Assembly: GCA_009617715.1 (NCBI GenBank)
Contig: VTFK01000306.1
Location: 310,001 to 374,000 of the forward strand
Reading direction: 5' to 3'
Source: Plectrocnemia conspersa
Lineage: Eukaryota; Arthropoda; Insecta; Trichoptera; Polycentropodidae
Length of the DNA stretch: 64,000 bases
A model generated the notes under the pieces. The model saw only the letters and a list, made by a program, of their open reading frames with translations, searched no databases and had not been told where the DNA came from. The position numbers and the translations under genes were made by a program. Numbering within the stretch: the first letter of the stretch is position 1; every line of letters starts with the position of its first letter. Below, in pieces: positions 1-12,700 of this stretch.

Positions 1-203
1 ATTATAAGGAAATTTTGGCGGACAAGAAAATCTGAATATCGAAACAATATGACATTTGGCAATGTTCAGAAAGATTTTCAGGTCATCAGCATGTAATGGA
101 TATTTTAACTGCGCAATTGCTGTATATACGCCGTTGATAAATAGGATGAAAAGCAGAGGACCCAAATTGAATCTTTGCGGTACTCCGAAAGGATAATTGA
201 ATT
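1..203 (-). pseudogene. Non-LTR retrotransposon reverse transcriptase fragment
   Basis: Read on the minus strand, the first 200 bases are one open frame. It carries the reverse-transcriptase signature GVPQ-x-FNLGPLLFILFING and, about 20 residues later, HADDLKIF, a variant of the (Y/F)ADD polymerase active site followed by the LKIF typical of jockey-like LINEs. The frame runs off the left window edge, so the fragment may continue. No host gene is nearby in this frame. It resembles the other fragments at 12.6, 40.2 and 43 kb. The family assignment is from motif memory; the catalytic Y/F to H change suggests a dead copy. Confidence 0.72.
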
Positions 204-397
204 CGTTGAGAATTGAAGCGTAATTGCATTAGGATATGTTGAACAATATGTAAAATAAATGTGTTGCAATAGTTACACCTTTGGAATACTGGACACACAA
301 ATTGAAAAAACTAATTAAGCAGAAGAGCTTGGAGTGACACAAACAAATATTTAATAAAACAAATGAGTATTTATTCAACCATGATAAAATATGTTTT

Positions 398-415
398 TTT
401 ATTGAATCATTTATT
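398..415 (-). terminator. Two poly(A) signals for the metallothionein gene
   Basis: AATAAA is present on the minus strand at 410-415 and again at 398-403, about 57 and 69 bases past the metallothionein stop codon. This is a normal distance for cleavage and polyadenylation of a short transcript. Confidence 0.6.
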
Positions 416-471
416 ACAAGTAATAGCAAATAATATGTGCGATTGTATTATTAAATACCAAATCTCCATGT

Positions 472-1001
472 TCACTTGGATTCGGGTTTTTTGCAGCTAG
501 TGTCGCACTTCTTGTCGGCCGGAGCCGCCTTGGAAGCGCAGTTGCATTTGGAGTCACATTTGCAACTTGAGCAGCACTTTCCAGGAGTACACGCGCATTC
601 TAAAAGGAAGATAATTTGACAATCATAAATTGAGAAATACAACAATGACCTTTAAGCGTCTGGATAATGTTACGAGGCACAGATTAAATTGAACCAAATT
701 AATTTTTTATGACATATTTCATAATGTATTATTGTAACAATTATATAAGATTTTTTCTTACACATATTTTTTTAAAGAAACCGTGTTTGTTTTATATGAA
801 TTTAGAGATAACTTCTTAAAATAAATATTTGAAAGATAATTTTTTTGAATGATGCAACTATCCTAATTAAAATAATTTATGTAAATATTTTTTGCTCTCT
901 GTGGCGATTGTATTATTGGTTTTGTTGTAATACTCTGATAGTTACACTCGTAAGATAAGAGAGAAAATGTACTCACTATCACCACATCCTCCGCACGGCA
1001 T
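472..1001 (-). CDS. Metallothionein, two exons
   Basis: A small cysteine-rich metal-binding protein of the cytosol that buffers copper, zinc or cadmium. The coding exons are 977-1001 (start codon 999-1001) and 472-599 (stop TGA 472-474). The intron 600-976 has a GTGAGT donor and a TTTTAG acceptor. Splicing gives 50 residues beginning MPCGGCGDKCACTPGKCC, with 12 cysteines, mostly as C-x-C and C-x-x-C pairs, no aromatic residues, and a lysine-rich tail. Length and composition fit arthropod metallothioneins. Exon 1 encodes only eight residues and one base of the ninth codon, so a plain ORF search misses the gene. A TATA box lies about 98 bases upstream. I looked for the metal-response core TGCRCNC upstream and found no clean match. 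Confidence 0.9.
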
Positions 1002-1098
1002 TTTGAATGAGAGATGAAGAGTATCTACGAAGAGTACCGAACGCCGACTGAACCTTCTAGATGGCGTCGAGTGCGGCGCTCAGGTCGAATCAATAACC

Positions 1099-1106
1099 TT
1101 TTTATA
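1099..1106 (-). promoter_or_regulatory. TATA box of the metallothionein gene
   Basis: The minus strand reads TATAAAAA here, 98 bases before the ATG. Initiation about 30 bases downstream would give a 5' UTR of roughly 65-70 bases, usual for inducible insect metallothionein genes. Confidence 0.6.
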
Positions 1107-1199
1107 CGCATGAACACTCTCGGTGTGGCGAGGCTTAACCAGAAAAACAAATAACAAAACAAACATAACAATCGATTCTAATTGAATACATGACTTTTC

Positions 1200-2750
1200 A
1201 GAATGAGTGAATTGCGCAAAACGTGACACAAAAAACAATACTAGGAAATCGGAACCAAACTCTTAAAACTTAAATAACAAAACTTACTAGGATTGATTTG
1301 GTATGTTTTGGAGCTTAATCTTAGAATTTCTTGAATGAATAAAACTGCAATAATAAAACAAATACCTAACAAGGACAAACAACTGCGTGATGTTGTTTGG
1401 CCTTCCTTAAAATACATATATTCTCTATATCGGAGAACGTAAGTGTCCAAATTTTATCCACCGGTCGAGAGATGTATACATATTTTCGTGTTTATTGTGT
1501 ATTCGCTTAATCTATTATTTAATACGCTAAAATATCTCAGCATCAATTTGTACACGTGTCTGTGGTCTGGCATTGACATGTTTTATTTAACACAATACCT
1601 TTTCCATTGCCAAAATCTTATCATCAAATTTTAGTTTGCTTCAATTGTGAGCAGTACTTAGTGGAATCGATAGTTTAGTTCTATGGCAGCAGCTCGTGCT
1701 ATACGAAACCCTTCAAATATCATAAGATACATCTAGTTTTTTTTCTCGAGAACTTTTGACGATTCGATTATTTTCAATTTGTTTAAAGCCACTCCGTTTT
1801 TTATAAAAATTAAATCCGCTAAATTCACAGTTTTTCAGAGCAGGTAGTGAGAAAAGGGACATAGATTTATAACGGGACTTAAAGAAATATTATACAAGTA
1901 TCTAACATTTCGTTTCGACATCCTCCAACATCTGCCGCTCAACAAAAAATAAGAATGCAAGGATTATATTATTAACACTCTGGCAAGGATTTGTTCACCG
2001 GATAAATACAACAAAAATCAATGTTTTCATGTAAACGTTTCCTAAAATAATACGATAAGATGTTTTCATATTATATAAAATATGAAGGAAATATCATGTG
2101 ATGAAAAGGAACAGTTAAATAAACATGCATTACATATTTTAGTCAGATTTATATATAAAATAAAATAAATTGAAATGAACTAATAATCAAATGATTATGT
2201 ATTTTAATGATTAACTATAATATAATTTACTTGCTTAAAAATTGACAAATTGTTGTTAATTAAATCAGTAAAAATACTACTGTAATAATATAAAAAACAT
2301 ACCTAATTTCAATTTGTTTTAAAGAAATTAGAAATATTGGATACACAACATGAGTTTTTGGATGCAATTTAGTATTTGCAGTAGTCTGTACTGACCAGGG
2401 CCGCTGAGAGCGAAGCGGGCCCTGGGAAAACACTGATTCCGGGCCTCATCGTCATTTCTTAACATCGTAATATAATTTCTTAAATAAATAATAATAGATA
2501 CGAGTTAACCTTTTCTATACTATAAATAAATATAAAATTAGCCACCGTTGCGACGTATTTTCTAAAATCATATTTTAATTAGGGATTAAAAATATCTATT
2601 CATAATATTTGCTTGATAATTAGTCGTGTTTTCTTTGCTGCTCAGTGATGCCATATAATGAATTAGCAGTCTAGGTCCAATAATGGTGAAAACGCCCGAT
2701 TATCTAGCGTTTTTATAACAATATTACGAGTGAGAATCAAATAAAGCATA
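1200..2750. other. Intergenic, no gene seen
   Basis: AT-rich DNA with only short chance ORFs. At about 2395-2435 there is a small GC-rich patch starting CAGGGCCGC with an inverted GCGGGCCCTG nearby; this looks like a hAT-type element end, but no partner end or target duplication was found. Confidence 0.5.
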
Positions 2751-2774
2751 TTTAAATCGAATTTTGCCCAATCC

Positions 2775-2850
2775 CTTCAAAGAAATCAAAAATCCACGTC
2801 AAAAGCAAAAAAATCGTGTCGTTGCCATCGCAGTGGGAACGTTCGTTTTC
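2775..2850 (-). repeat. Dispersed repeat, copy 1 (partner at 18.43 kb)
   Basis: On the minus strand the sequence GTTCCCACTGC-GATGGCAACGACACGATTTT matches the plus strand at 18438-18475 (GTTCCCACTGC-AACGGCACCGACACGATTTT) with a few differences. The two copies are therefore in opposite orientation on either side of the mesh gene. No coding capacity. Confidence 0.55.
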
Positions 2851-3026
2851 GAGCGTTATTATGAGCGAATATTTAAAAAAAATGTTTTAATGTAAATGAT
2901 TTCTATAGAAAATAATATATCAACAAATTAACATAACAAAATTTTTTTATAATAATTTTATAAAAAAAATATTGAGAGAATCTGAATTGATGTAAAAAAA
3001 ATGATTCGGTGATTATTGCTCACAAG

Positions 3027-3199
3027 CAGGGGCGTACGTTGAGATACATTCCTTTTCGCTTGCTCGCGTGTTTAGTGACAAGAGTGAGTGAGAGATAAGG
3101 GCGTGCGTTACATGCGTTCCGCACGCCCTTTCTCTCACTCACTCTCGTCATTTAAGACGCGAACGAGCGAAAAGGAATGTATCTCACCGTACACGCCTG
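3027..3199. mobile_element. Foldback MITE, hAT-like
   Basis: A 173-bp imperfect palindrome. The left arm begins CAGGGGCGTACG, and the right arm read in reverse complement begins CAGGCGTGTACG. The arms stay complementary for about 80 bases, including shared CATTCCTTTTCGC and GAGTGAGTGAGAGA. Flanks are CTCACAAG (3019-3026) and ATCACAAG (3200-3207), 7 of 8 identical, which fits an 8-bp hAT target duplication. No coding capacity. The 66-residue ORF that crosses it is an accident of the repeat. Confidence 0.75.
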
Positions 3200-3299
3200 A
3201 TCACAAGGCAACTTTTCACACGAAAATTGTTCACAAATCGATCGCAAAATTACCAGAACACAAAGTGAAAGCAAAACCAATTAATTAAAATAAGAAATT

Positions 3300-6200
3300 A
3301 ATAAATATTCACACACTATTATTTAAACAATTCTATTATTTCCTCAATAATATATTATACATATTAGGTTATTTAATTTTAATATTAACAGAACACAAAA
3401 TAAATAAAAAATAATTGATTGAAATAATATATTAATAAATATTAATACACTATATTTTAAATAATGTTATATAATATATTTTTATTAACAATAATAATAC
3501 AATATATTTTAAAAAACGTTAAAAATCATTGATTTTTTTAATAATTTACTATAAAATATATGCAATATAAAATAAAAAACGGAAATAAATATGAAAAATA
3601 CGTAAAATTACTTCAATAACAAATTAACAAATTTGTATAAATTAACTCACTTCTCAAAGGATTAAAAACTGTCAGTGATATTTAAGAAGAGAATTCTATA
3701 TGTATTAAGATGGAATAAGACATGGAAAGGCTTGGAATAGATAGGATAATAATCTAACTGAAAGGTTTTATCAACATATCAGCGATTGTGAGTCACGATC
3801 CTTATCAAATAATGTTTAATTATAATCTTACAAGAAGTTATAAATAAAAAACTTTTCCTAGTACATATTGTTATACCACAAATATAACTATAAAATCAGA
3901 TATCACAAAGGAATTTTATTTAAATAATACATTTTCTGTGTTGGCAACATTGTGAATTAAGAAAACAATCGAAATCGAATTAAATATAAATTAATCATTC
4001 GATATAGTCATACTAAACAAATATACACTAAATATATCGTTGATAAACAATATTAAAAAATTGATTAGATTACAAATATTTGCTAACATCTTCAATAGAG
4101 ATAATACGAATTTGCGGTTGTTTTGCGATAATACCTACATAGGTATTGAAACGTTAAAAAATAGTTGTCTACCTCTGAATTAGATTAATGGCACAGCGCA
4201 GCAACGGCTGAATGATTAGTTCGAATTCAATGTCAAAGTTTTTTGTTCAGACGAAACCTGTTTTTTATATTGTTTTCGTCGATGATAATAATGAGTTATG
4301 TAAAAATACGGTTCACTACAGTTCAAGTTTGAGCGATAGATTAATAATGTAATCGAAAATATTTTATGAAGCAATATCAATTTCATGACACAAATTGGAT
4401 CACGAGTAATGAGTAATTAAAAAAAATGATTTGTAAAATATTAATAACAATTTAACATTAACGAATAGGACAAAAATCGAATAATAATCATTATCTGTGT
4501 TAGATAAGATGTGATAAGGATTTTAATAGCACTGTCATGAATCATCATGTATTACGAATTATTAAAAAAGCCACTGAAACCATTATAAATGTATTTCTAC
4601 AAATACTTGAGTGTCCACATTAATATGAATACATTACTTAAATGTTTCTGTTCTAAATTTAGCAAAATATTATTATAAAATTATAATCAATATTATTAAA
4701 AAAAAATAATAAGTATATTATTTTAGCAACTGCAATGTAATAATAAATAAAATATTTTTTTATTATAGTCGATGTAGAAGAGGAAAAAATATATATGTAT
4801 TGAAGCTATTTATTTGCGTTGCCTGAGCATAGTGAAGTAACAAACACAAACATATGTTTTTTTTTCAATGGTCAGATGTGTGCAAAAATTCGATAAAACC
4901 ACAATGGATCAAAATCTTTATAATATATTATATAACTATAGTCATGTAAGTTATGAAAATATAATAATTAATTAAGACAAAAAAATATGGAAAAGATTTA
5001 TTAAAAACATGTATTATAATTGTCTGCAATATGCTAGTTCATTTTATAATGTGATAATATATTGTTTAATTAAAAATGTCATATACTAGCACTTTCATAA
5101 CAACGATTCATACACATGTGCTTTGTCAAATAAAAACACGGATAATTCATTATTTCGGAATACCCAAGATATATTTGATCTCGACCCCTTTATCTTTCAG
5201 TCTTATTAGACACTGCCACCCGACACCTGCATTTTATATGACTTATTAATTAAAACATAATCTAAATAAAGAGTTGCGGTTTAATTCACTGCGCATCGCA
5301 AAAATTTATTGTAACAATTTTTTTTAATTAAAAATTTATTGGTTTGTGTACCAAGAAATTTCAGGTATTTTCTTGAAAAACAACTATTAAATTATGAATC
5401 ATGTGTTACAAATTTTACAATACATATCTCAAAATTTATCAACAGATCGGCGAAACACATGTTTCATACACTGAAAATGCCTTAGACAAAGTCCAACATG
5501 AAAAATTATGAATAAAATAAAATAAATAAGAATGGACAATAAAAATATGTCGGGACCACTCGTAATTGTTGCAATAAAATTACTGTCGTAAAATTAAAAA
5601 TGTTAAAAATATTTTAATTTATTTTTAACATGCCCATTAAAAATATTGTTACGCCAAGAGATGTTTGTACCAATCTGAGTGGAAAACTCCTAATTAGTTT
5701 TATACTGCTGGCTTCTGTAATTACCAGACGCGAGGTAAGGATAAGCCTATAGTTGTTGCCTATAGAAAGACAAAATACAAAGGACTTAAAACAGTCAAAA
5801 TGTTTCGCTGGTACTTCGATCCTCGATAAGACGGTCTTTGACCCTTCAAGTACGCACGCGTAAAAATAACTGCTGAATTCTATATTACATAAAATAAATG
5901 TTTGCTGTATTAGGGCTACATATACTGTATTTCAAAATTAAATACATATTTGAGATTGTACCATACAATATTTTTTTTTGTAATCTTAATCGTGTAAATA
6001 AATAAAAAAATATATGAGTAATTATTGTAGATTATATTATATTTATACTTATTCACACTTTTTCTTTAAAATAAAACAAAAAATATTTGCCAAAATAACT
6101 ACCCTTATAATTTATTAATCAAAAAATACATTTTCAAACATATTTTTTCTATTCTATAAATATAAAACGCTATGAATGGATACTAAAGATTGATTAAAAT

Positions 6201-6729
6201 TCCTAAGATTGATTGTTTTTATTTATGTGTTTAATGAATTTATGAGTAATGCTTTCAGCGATTCTCAAAGATTGCTTATCGAATTAAAGAAACGTACTAC
6301 TTTTTAACTTTACTAAGATGGATGTTTTTATTTGGAGCAGGAATAACGTGTCTTATCAAAATTGTGATCATATATTTTATATAATATATATTAAAAATGA
6401 AAAAGATAGTAAAATTTTATTGCAAAAAAATTACAAAAGTGATATCTCTAGTTTTCTAAAACAATGCATTATCTTAATACATATATAATTTATTTAATGA
6501 TGCAATGAGTATTTTAAATAAAATATGCTGTAGCTCCAAACGTGTTAAAATGTGGAAACGCTCATTACAGATTCTTATCTTAGTCATTTATGATAACGAT
6601 AACAAAGTATGGCAGTATTATCTTTTAAAAGGTTTATTTGCGCTAATAGTGAAGCATCAGATAGGACGTCGGCTGAATATCTAGTTATATTTATTGTGTT
6701 AATGTTATAAGCGCGAGACCGTCGTCAAG
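3300..6729. other. AT-rich intergenic DNA upstream of mesh
   Basis: No ORF of note and no recognisable RNA gene. A somewhat less AT-rich stretch at about 5640-5880 may be an old repeat but has no readable motif. The mesh promoter must lie at the right end; I see no clear TATA box at the usual distance. Confidence 0.5.
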
Positions 6730-9700
6730 ATGGGGCGAAAGTATTTCGCTAAGTCCCCATGGATCGCGTTAGGATTAGTTTTATTAGTCGGTTCGAGTTG
6801 TCTGGCGCAAGATATCAGTTCTGAGGACGTTGAAAAAACTGAAAGCGTGATTTCGGAAGTACGCGAAACGGATTACGCAAATCCAGGTAGTGTCAATGAT
6901 GCCGTACCGATTGCGGCGCCGAGCAATGCTGAAGACAAGGACACCGAGTCTACGAAACTAAAAGGAAAATTCAGAAAATCTGAAAAAGGAAGATGTTCCA
7001 TTGGAAGCAACCGAAGGCAAAGATCCAATTTCGGCAGAAGTTTTCAAACCCAAGAAAATGATTCCCGGAGAAAAGGCAGAGAAGGCAGGCGCTTATGTAT
7101 TGAGTGATACCGCCGACACAGCTTTTGGGTCTCGATCGGGAAGAATCGATGATGCATATGGTAAATATAACAAAATAATCATTTTATACAAAATATGTTA
7201 GTTTGATGTTTTTCAAGAGGAGTTCGTTTTTTTTTTTTGTAAAATAATGTCACACAGGTATTATTTAAGGCGTGGTCAGTATTGATAACGAAAACTGTAT
7301 ATACAGTAGATAACGACTCACCTATATCCGCGTTTCTACGTGGCAAAATTAACTGGTCTATAATTTAATGTTTCAGTAATTCATATTTATACCTTATCAT
7401 TACTGAGGGTGGTGAATAGAAAGCTTTGGTATTTTATATATAGTATTATTGGAAAGCTTGTGTAGAAATTTACCACTGGATTGGGAAAAATATTTTTTTA
7501 TGAGAGAAATATTAAATAGGTATCGGACATATACATTCATAAGAGCACGAAAATATTTTTAGGAACTTTTGCAACACCCTGGAATTTAATTTACTGACTA
7601 TTTAAATAGGCAAATCGTAATTATTTTAGGCTCGGCGGCCCAGAAAGAAAAATTGAAATGAGCTTCAAAAAAGTAATTTCTGTATTTTTGAGACAAATTC
7701 TATGGGCAGTTTTTGATTGTAGTTTTACGTTTTTTAGGCTTATTTCCAAAGCCGTTAATTATTCGATAATAATAGCTGAGGGCGGATTTTTTCGTTTCAA
7801 TCGCTCCTCTGCGTTCCAAATATTCTAATAGATCTTTGTCGTGACTTAAGCACAAAATGTTGTATGGTAAAGCAATTCAAGACATTCGGCTTTCATTTCT
7901 GATAAAAAATTACGGAACTGACAACGGTAAACCCTGCAAAGAGCTACGAGAGCGAATATAGTTCACCGTTGACATAACTGGTTCAATAACACATGATATC
8001 TTTCCTAAAATGTACCTATTGATGAATAATACAATGAATAAGCAAATGCTATTAATACCTTTTATTTTTATAAGCCGTATATTTTTTTCTAACTAAGCCT
8101 TTACCGGTTTTGCACTTATTTTAACACAATTTAGTTGATTTCACTTAATATTTTGATGTTAACACTGTTAATATTTTTACTTAACCCTTAAATTATACAA
8201 AATATTCGCTTCTTTCGCAAAATGCACTTGTTATAATTTGCCTTGTAAAAATATGGATTCAGCAAGGGCGCCGAGAGTAGGAAAAGTTTGGTAACCACCG
8301 GTTAAAGACAAGAAAACCACGCGAAATCATTTGATTGGCTATTGATGTCACTCACAATGTGCTTAATTCTTCTACCAACTGTTTTCGCGGAAAGACTGAA
8401 AATAAAAGGTGATCCAACTTAGTTTCTAAGCTTTAAGAAAACACACACACACACACACACAAAATTAAAGGATATATATTATTTTTATTAATTAAACATT
8501 TTATGTATTTCATTATTAATTATAAAAAAAATATCAATTAAATGGCTGCCTCTGGGCATTTTACAGCAGCCGATCCTTTCCATTACTTTTTCATACATTT
8601 CGGGCGGTATCTTGGCTATAACTTAATTGGTTTTTAGGTTCTCCAACGTTAACTCCACAAAAATAAACCAACGCGGTTAAATCGCATGATCTTGGCAGCC
8701 ACTTAACGTTACAAAAACGGGAAATATTGAGACCTGGAAATTTTTCACGTAAATCATTCAGATCTGTTGCGCCTTCTTTTTGGAACCACGTGTCTTCCAG
8801 ATCAATTTTGATTCAGATTTGGTGTCAAAAATAATCAGTTATCATGCGCATATAACGCTCACCATTGACTATTACAGTCCAACCTTCATTTTCAAAAAAG
8901 TAAGGCTTAATGACGCCGCCTGACCACAATGCGTACCAAACAGCCACCTTTTGGAGATGTAATGGTCTCTCGTGAATCACACAAAGATGTTTATTGTCCC
9001 AAATGCGGGAATTTCGATTATTAACATACCCATCGAGGTGGAAGTGCGTCTCATTAGAGAAGAAAATTTTCTTTGAGAAATCAGCACCAGCTTCCAGCTG
9101 CTTTAACACCCAATCTGCGTAAATTCTTCGCTGTTCTTGGTCTCTGGGCTTCAGTTCTTGTATTACCTGATTTTTTATGTGTATAGGTGTACGTCTAGAA
9201 GCAAAATGCGCTAAAGGGAGCCATAAGAAAAGCACAAAAGAATCGACAATTCCGGGTCTTCGGTCACACTTTCACTTACAACAGCAATATTTTCAGCTGA
9301 ACGGGCGCCACGATGATACACAGGCTTTACCCTATCTTGAACGCTTCTAGTTTCTTCAAATATTTTCGCTACGTTGCGAATTGTTTAGTTAGTATGACGA
9401 TGAAATTAACCATAAGATTCCCGTAAATTTCAATACAGAGTTCATACAAAATTTTTAGTTCTGTAGAACAATTGAACAATTTTGACGAATTGAACTCTTC
9501 AACTCGACCTTAAATCTATTTTTAGCTCGCGGGCTTGATTAAAATAGGCAGCGGGCCGTGTTTTGCCCGCGGACTGTAGTTTGCCGACCCCTGCTCTACT
9601 CGGTCATCATTTATTTACTCCTCCCACACAGATTTGGTCTTCCAATACACCTTCAGGCTTCTTCAAGAAACCGACCCACGCTCATTTTTCGGGCTTCAAG

Positions 9701-12700
9701 ATTTGAACCAGTTGATATGAACATTATGAACATTTCACATCACAACCTACAATATATATTAGTTATTAAAACATATTCTGAGAAGCACTGGTGCAGTCTG
9801 ATTTGATAACCCGATGACCCAGCTTGAAAAAAATATAGCCGTCCAATAATAACCGTCTAGACTTTTATAGATCTCATATTATAGTAAAGCTATATTTATT
9901 GGTTTATTCCATATTTGTATTGTTATGTTGTTTTGTTTTATATTTCTTTTGTTTTATTGTAGACTTTTCTTTAATTATTGATAAGAAAAGGTCTGTTGTT
10001 AGCAACTCATATGCTCCTACGATTAAAACCTAATTAATAATTAGCCATTAAAATGTACATGTTCCAAGTATTGATTTTCTAAAACTGTGCTACCTATATT
10101 AGTACGTACATTCATACAAATTCTAAGTACTACTTTTTGTGATAAACGCCTAATCAAGCTGATAAAAAGAGCTACGCGATTATTTCACCTACCAACCCTC
10201 ACTCATGCAATCGCTTGTTTACTGATATTTAATCTTATCTTAGGCGTGGCATCATCTGCCAACTAATATTGTGAAATTACACGCTGATAACTCACCTGTT
10301 CAAAGAACGTGCGTAATGTTTAATTATTACGCACTGATGATGATGATGTTGATGATCCTGATGAAACACTATAGCTTTTATTTTAATAATTTTCAGCTCA
10401 CATAGACGGCAGAATATCCCCTGGTACGCAATACAACAACAACGGACAACCCTACGTAATAACCGAGTCTCGTCTCAATCAACTCAGAGAGAGATTCGTA
10501 TATCCATATTATGACATGGGAGGAGAACACGGCGAAGGCGATCATCAAAAGGATATTCACGCTTCGAATCCGCAGATACACAAGAATTTCAACTTCCAGC
10601 TGCCGTTCTTCGGCTTTAGATACAATTACACTAGAGTTAGTTTTGTATAATTTAAAATCGTTTTTAGAATCCTTTCACATTTTAATTCGATTGTAGGTGT
10701 CCATGCATGGCTATCTCGAGTTCAGCGATCCACCGAGTCATTTCACGTATCCTCTGACGTTTCCGGTCAAAGACTGGCCCAAAGAGAACGATCCAGCTTT
10801 CATAGGAATATTTTACAGCAAATGCAGAATCGGAAGCATCCGCACTGAAGACGTAAATCAAATGAAACCGGGTGTCTACTTCAGAATGGAGAGAGATCTG
10901 CAAACTAGGACGGATCAGATGGGAGTAGAAATGAGAGAAAGGTTGATGTGGGATATCAGGAAAGGTGTTATAGGCGCAGAAACGTTCATTCCCAAGCATT
11001 CCGCTATTGTGACATGGAAAAACATGTCGTTCAATGGTGGCATAGGAAATTCATTATTCAAAGTAAGCAAAATCCATCTCATTTGCTTAAATTATTTTTG
11101 AATTGACTGCTTGATTAATGATGTTTTTTTCAGACCAACAGTTTTCAAATGGTGTTGGCAACGGACGAAGTCTTTACATATGCGCTTTTTAATTACATAG
11201 ACTTGCAATGGAGTACTCATACAGAAGCTGGCGGTGATACGACAAACGGAGAGGGTGGTGTTCCAGCTTATGTAAGTGAAGGATATTGATGTAATCCATT
11301 TATTTCATTTTGTTTGCCCTGTGGTGTTTTTTTGCAGTGTCATTTCTAGATTAGTTTGTCATATTGGTCAATTGAATGACGGTCCTTCATGCGCTTTTTG
11401 CGAAAATAAAATGCGTTGACATCTGTGTCAGGACGCACCTTTTAGCGTTGGCGTATCAATACGCCCTTTAAGTAGCTCAAGGTCACATTGAAGATAGACA
11501 GTTTAAAAGATAGTAATTTGATAAGAACAGTGGATTATTAGGTAGATATTAAGCGAAATTATTAATGAAATATATGTTGGAAACATGCTGGCAATTAGTA
11601 TTTAAATAGTAAAAATAAAGACATGCCCATTTGCATGTTTTCCTTCTAGTGAGTGTGTTATAGATCACCATCTGCTAGCTCTACGAAATAATTTTGAGTT
11701 ATCTTTTCGTTAGTGGTCTCTGCTTGTGTGCACGCGACTGTATGTATGCTCATCAAGCAATTTTAGATTTTTTTTGGCAAATTTTTTTTGAGATTTATTT
11801 TGATTTTTTGTGCGCCCCAGGCGACCCCTTGTGCAGCCGGCCCCGGTAAAAGTTAGCAAAAACATCTATTCTATTTATTGTACACAGTACGAGAGATATC
11901 AATATAATCTATACATTTATAATCCCGTTTTATTTATTTAATTTGTTAATGCTTTATCTGTTGTGTTTTGTGGTCTTGCATTATAATGCTGAAGCAAGGG
12001 GTTCGCTTGATTTTGCTTATTAATCAATCTGTTGTATTAGTTAATTTAGCAAACTGTGACGGACTCTCTTGCACCGATGCGGAATTTTATACATTGCGAA
12101 AAAAGTTTCGTCGACAACGGTGTCAGGACGCGCCTGTTAGCGACGGCGTATCTACGTACCCCCTGAGTAGCTCTAGTGGCAAATATCGAGTGACAAATGG
12201 GCTACATTAAATTTATGTAAATTCTCGAGAATAGAAGGATTGATTAAGACCACATCTCCCTTTGGTAATTTTAAGTAATGCTTGACAATATACGTATTCT
12301 ACGAGAACACAGCGAATCATAACCCAAATATTATAATAAAAAGACGTTGGGATAGAGGAAAGACTTAACTGAACTCCCTTATATAGATATATCTCAGAAA
12401 TATTTTCTGAATTTTCTCAATCATAAGGGAATATTTGGTCTCACAGGATTCCAAATTAAGAACCCTATTACTAAATCTCTCTATCCAGTTTACTTTCACA
12501 TTGGCAATATGAAAATTTCACTGGTAATAAAGATCTATATAAAACGACACGACATTGCACTTTCCAATGCTGAAAGGTAAATGACTGTCAGCAGTCCATT
12601 TACATAAAAAACCAGATCGGTCTGCAAAGACGAGTCGGAAATTGTTCGGACGTTTTTGAATACTTTCAAATCATCGGCATACAATAAAAAAAATGAATAA

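Larger units (their letters stand above)
7161..10396 (+). other. Mesh intron 1, contains transposon remains
   Basis: A 3.2-kb intron. It carries a decayed mariner/Tc1 transposase (8540-9450, minus), a dinucleotide repeat and a hAT-type end near 9593. The stretch 7200-8400 shows nothing I can name. Confidence 0.7.

Noticed and set aside
3088..3288. 66-codon ORF
   Set aside because: Runs across the palindromic MITE and owes its length to the repeat.
10682..10999. 105-codon minus-strand ORF
   Set aside because: Lies antisense to mesh exon 3, which has matched splice sites and NIDO-type residues.
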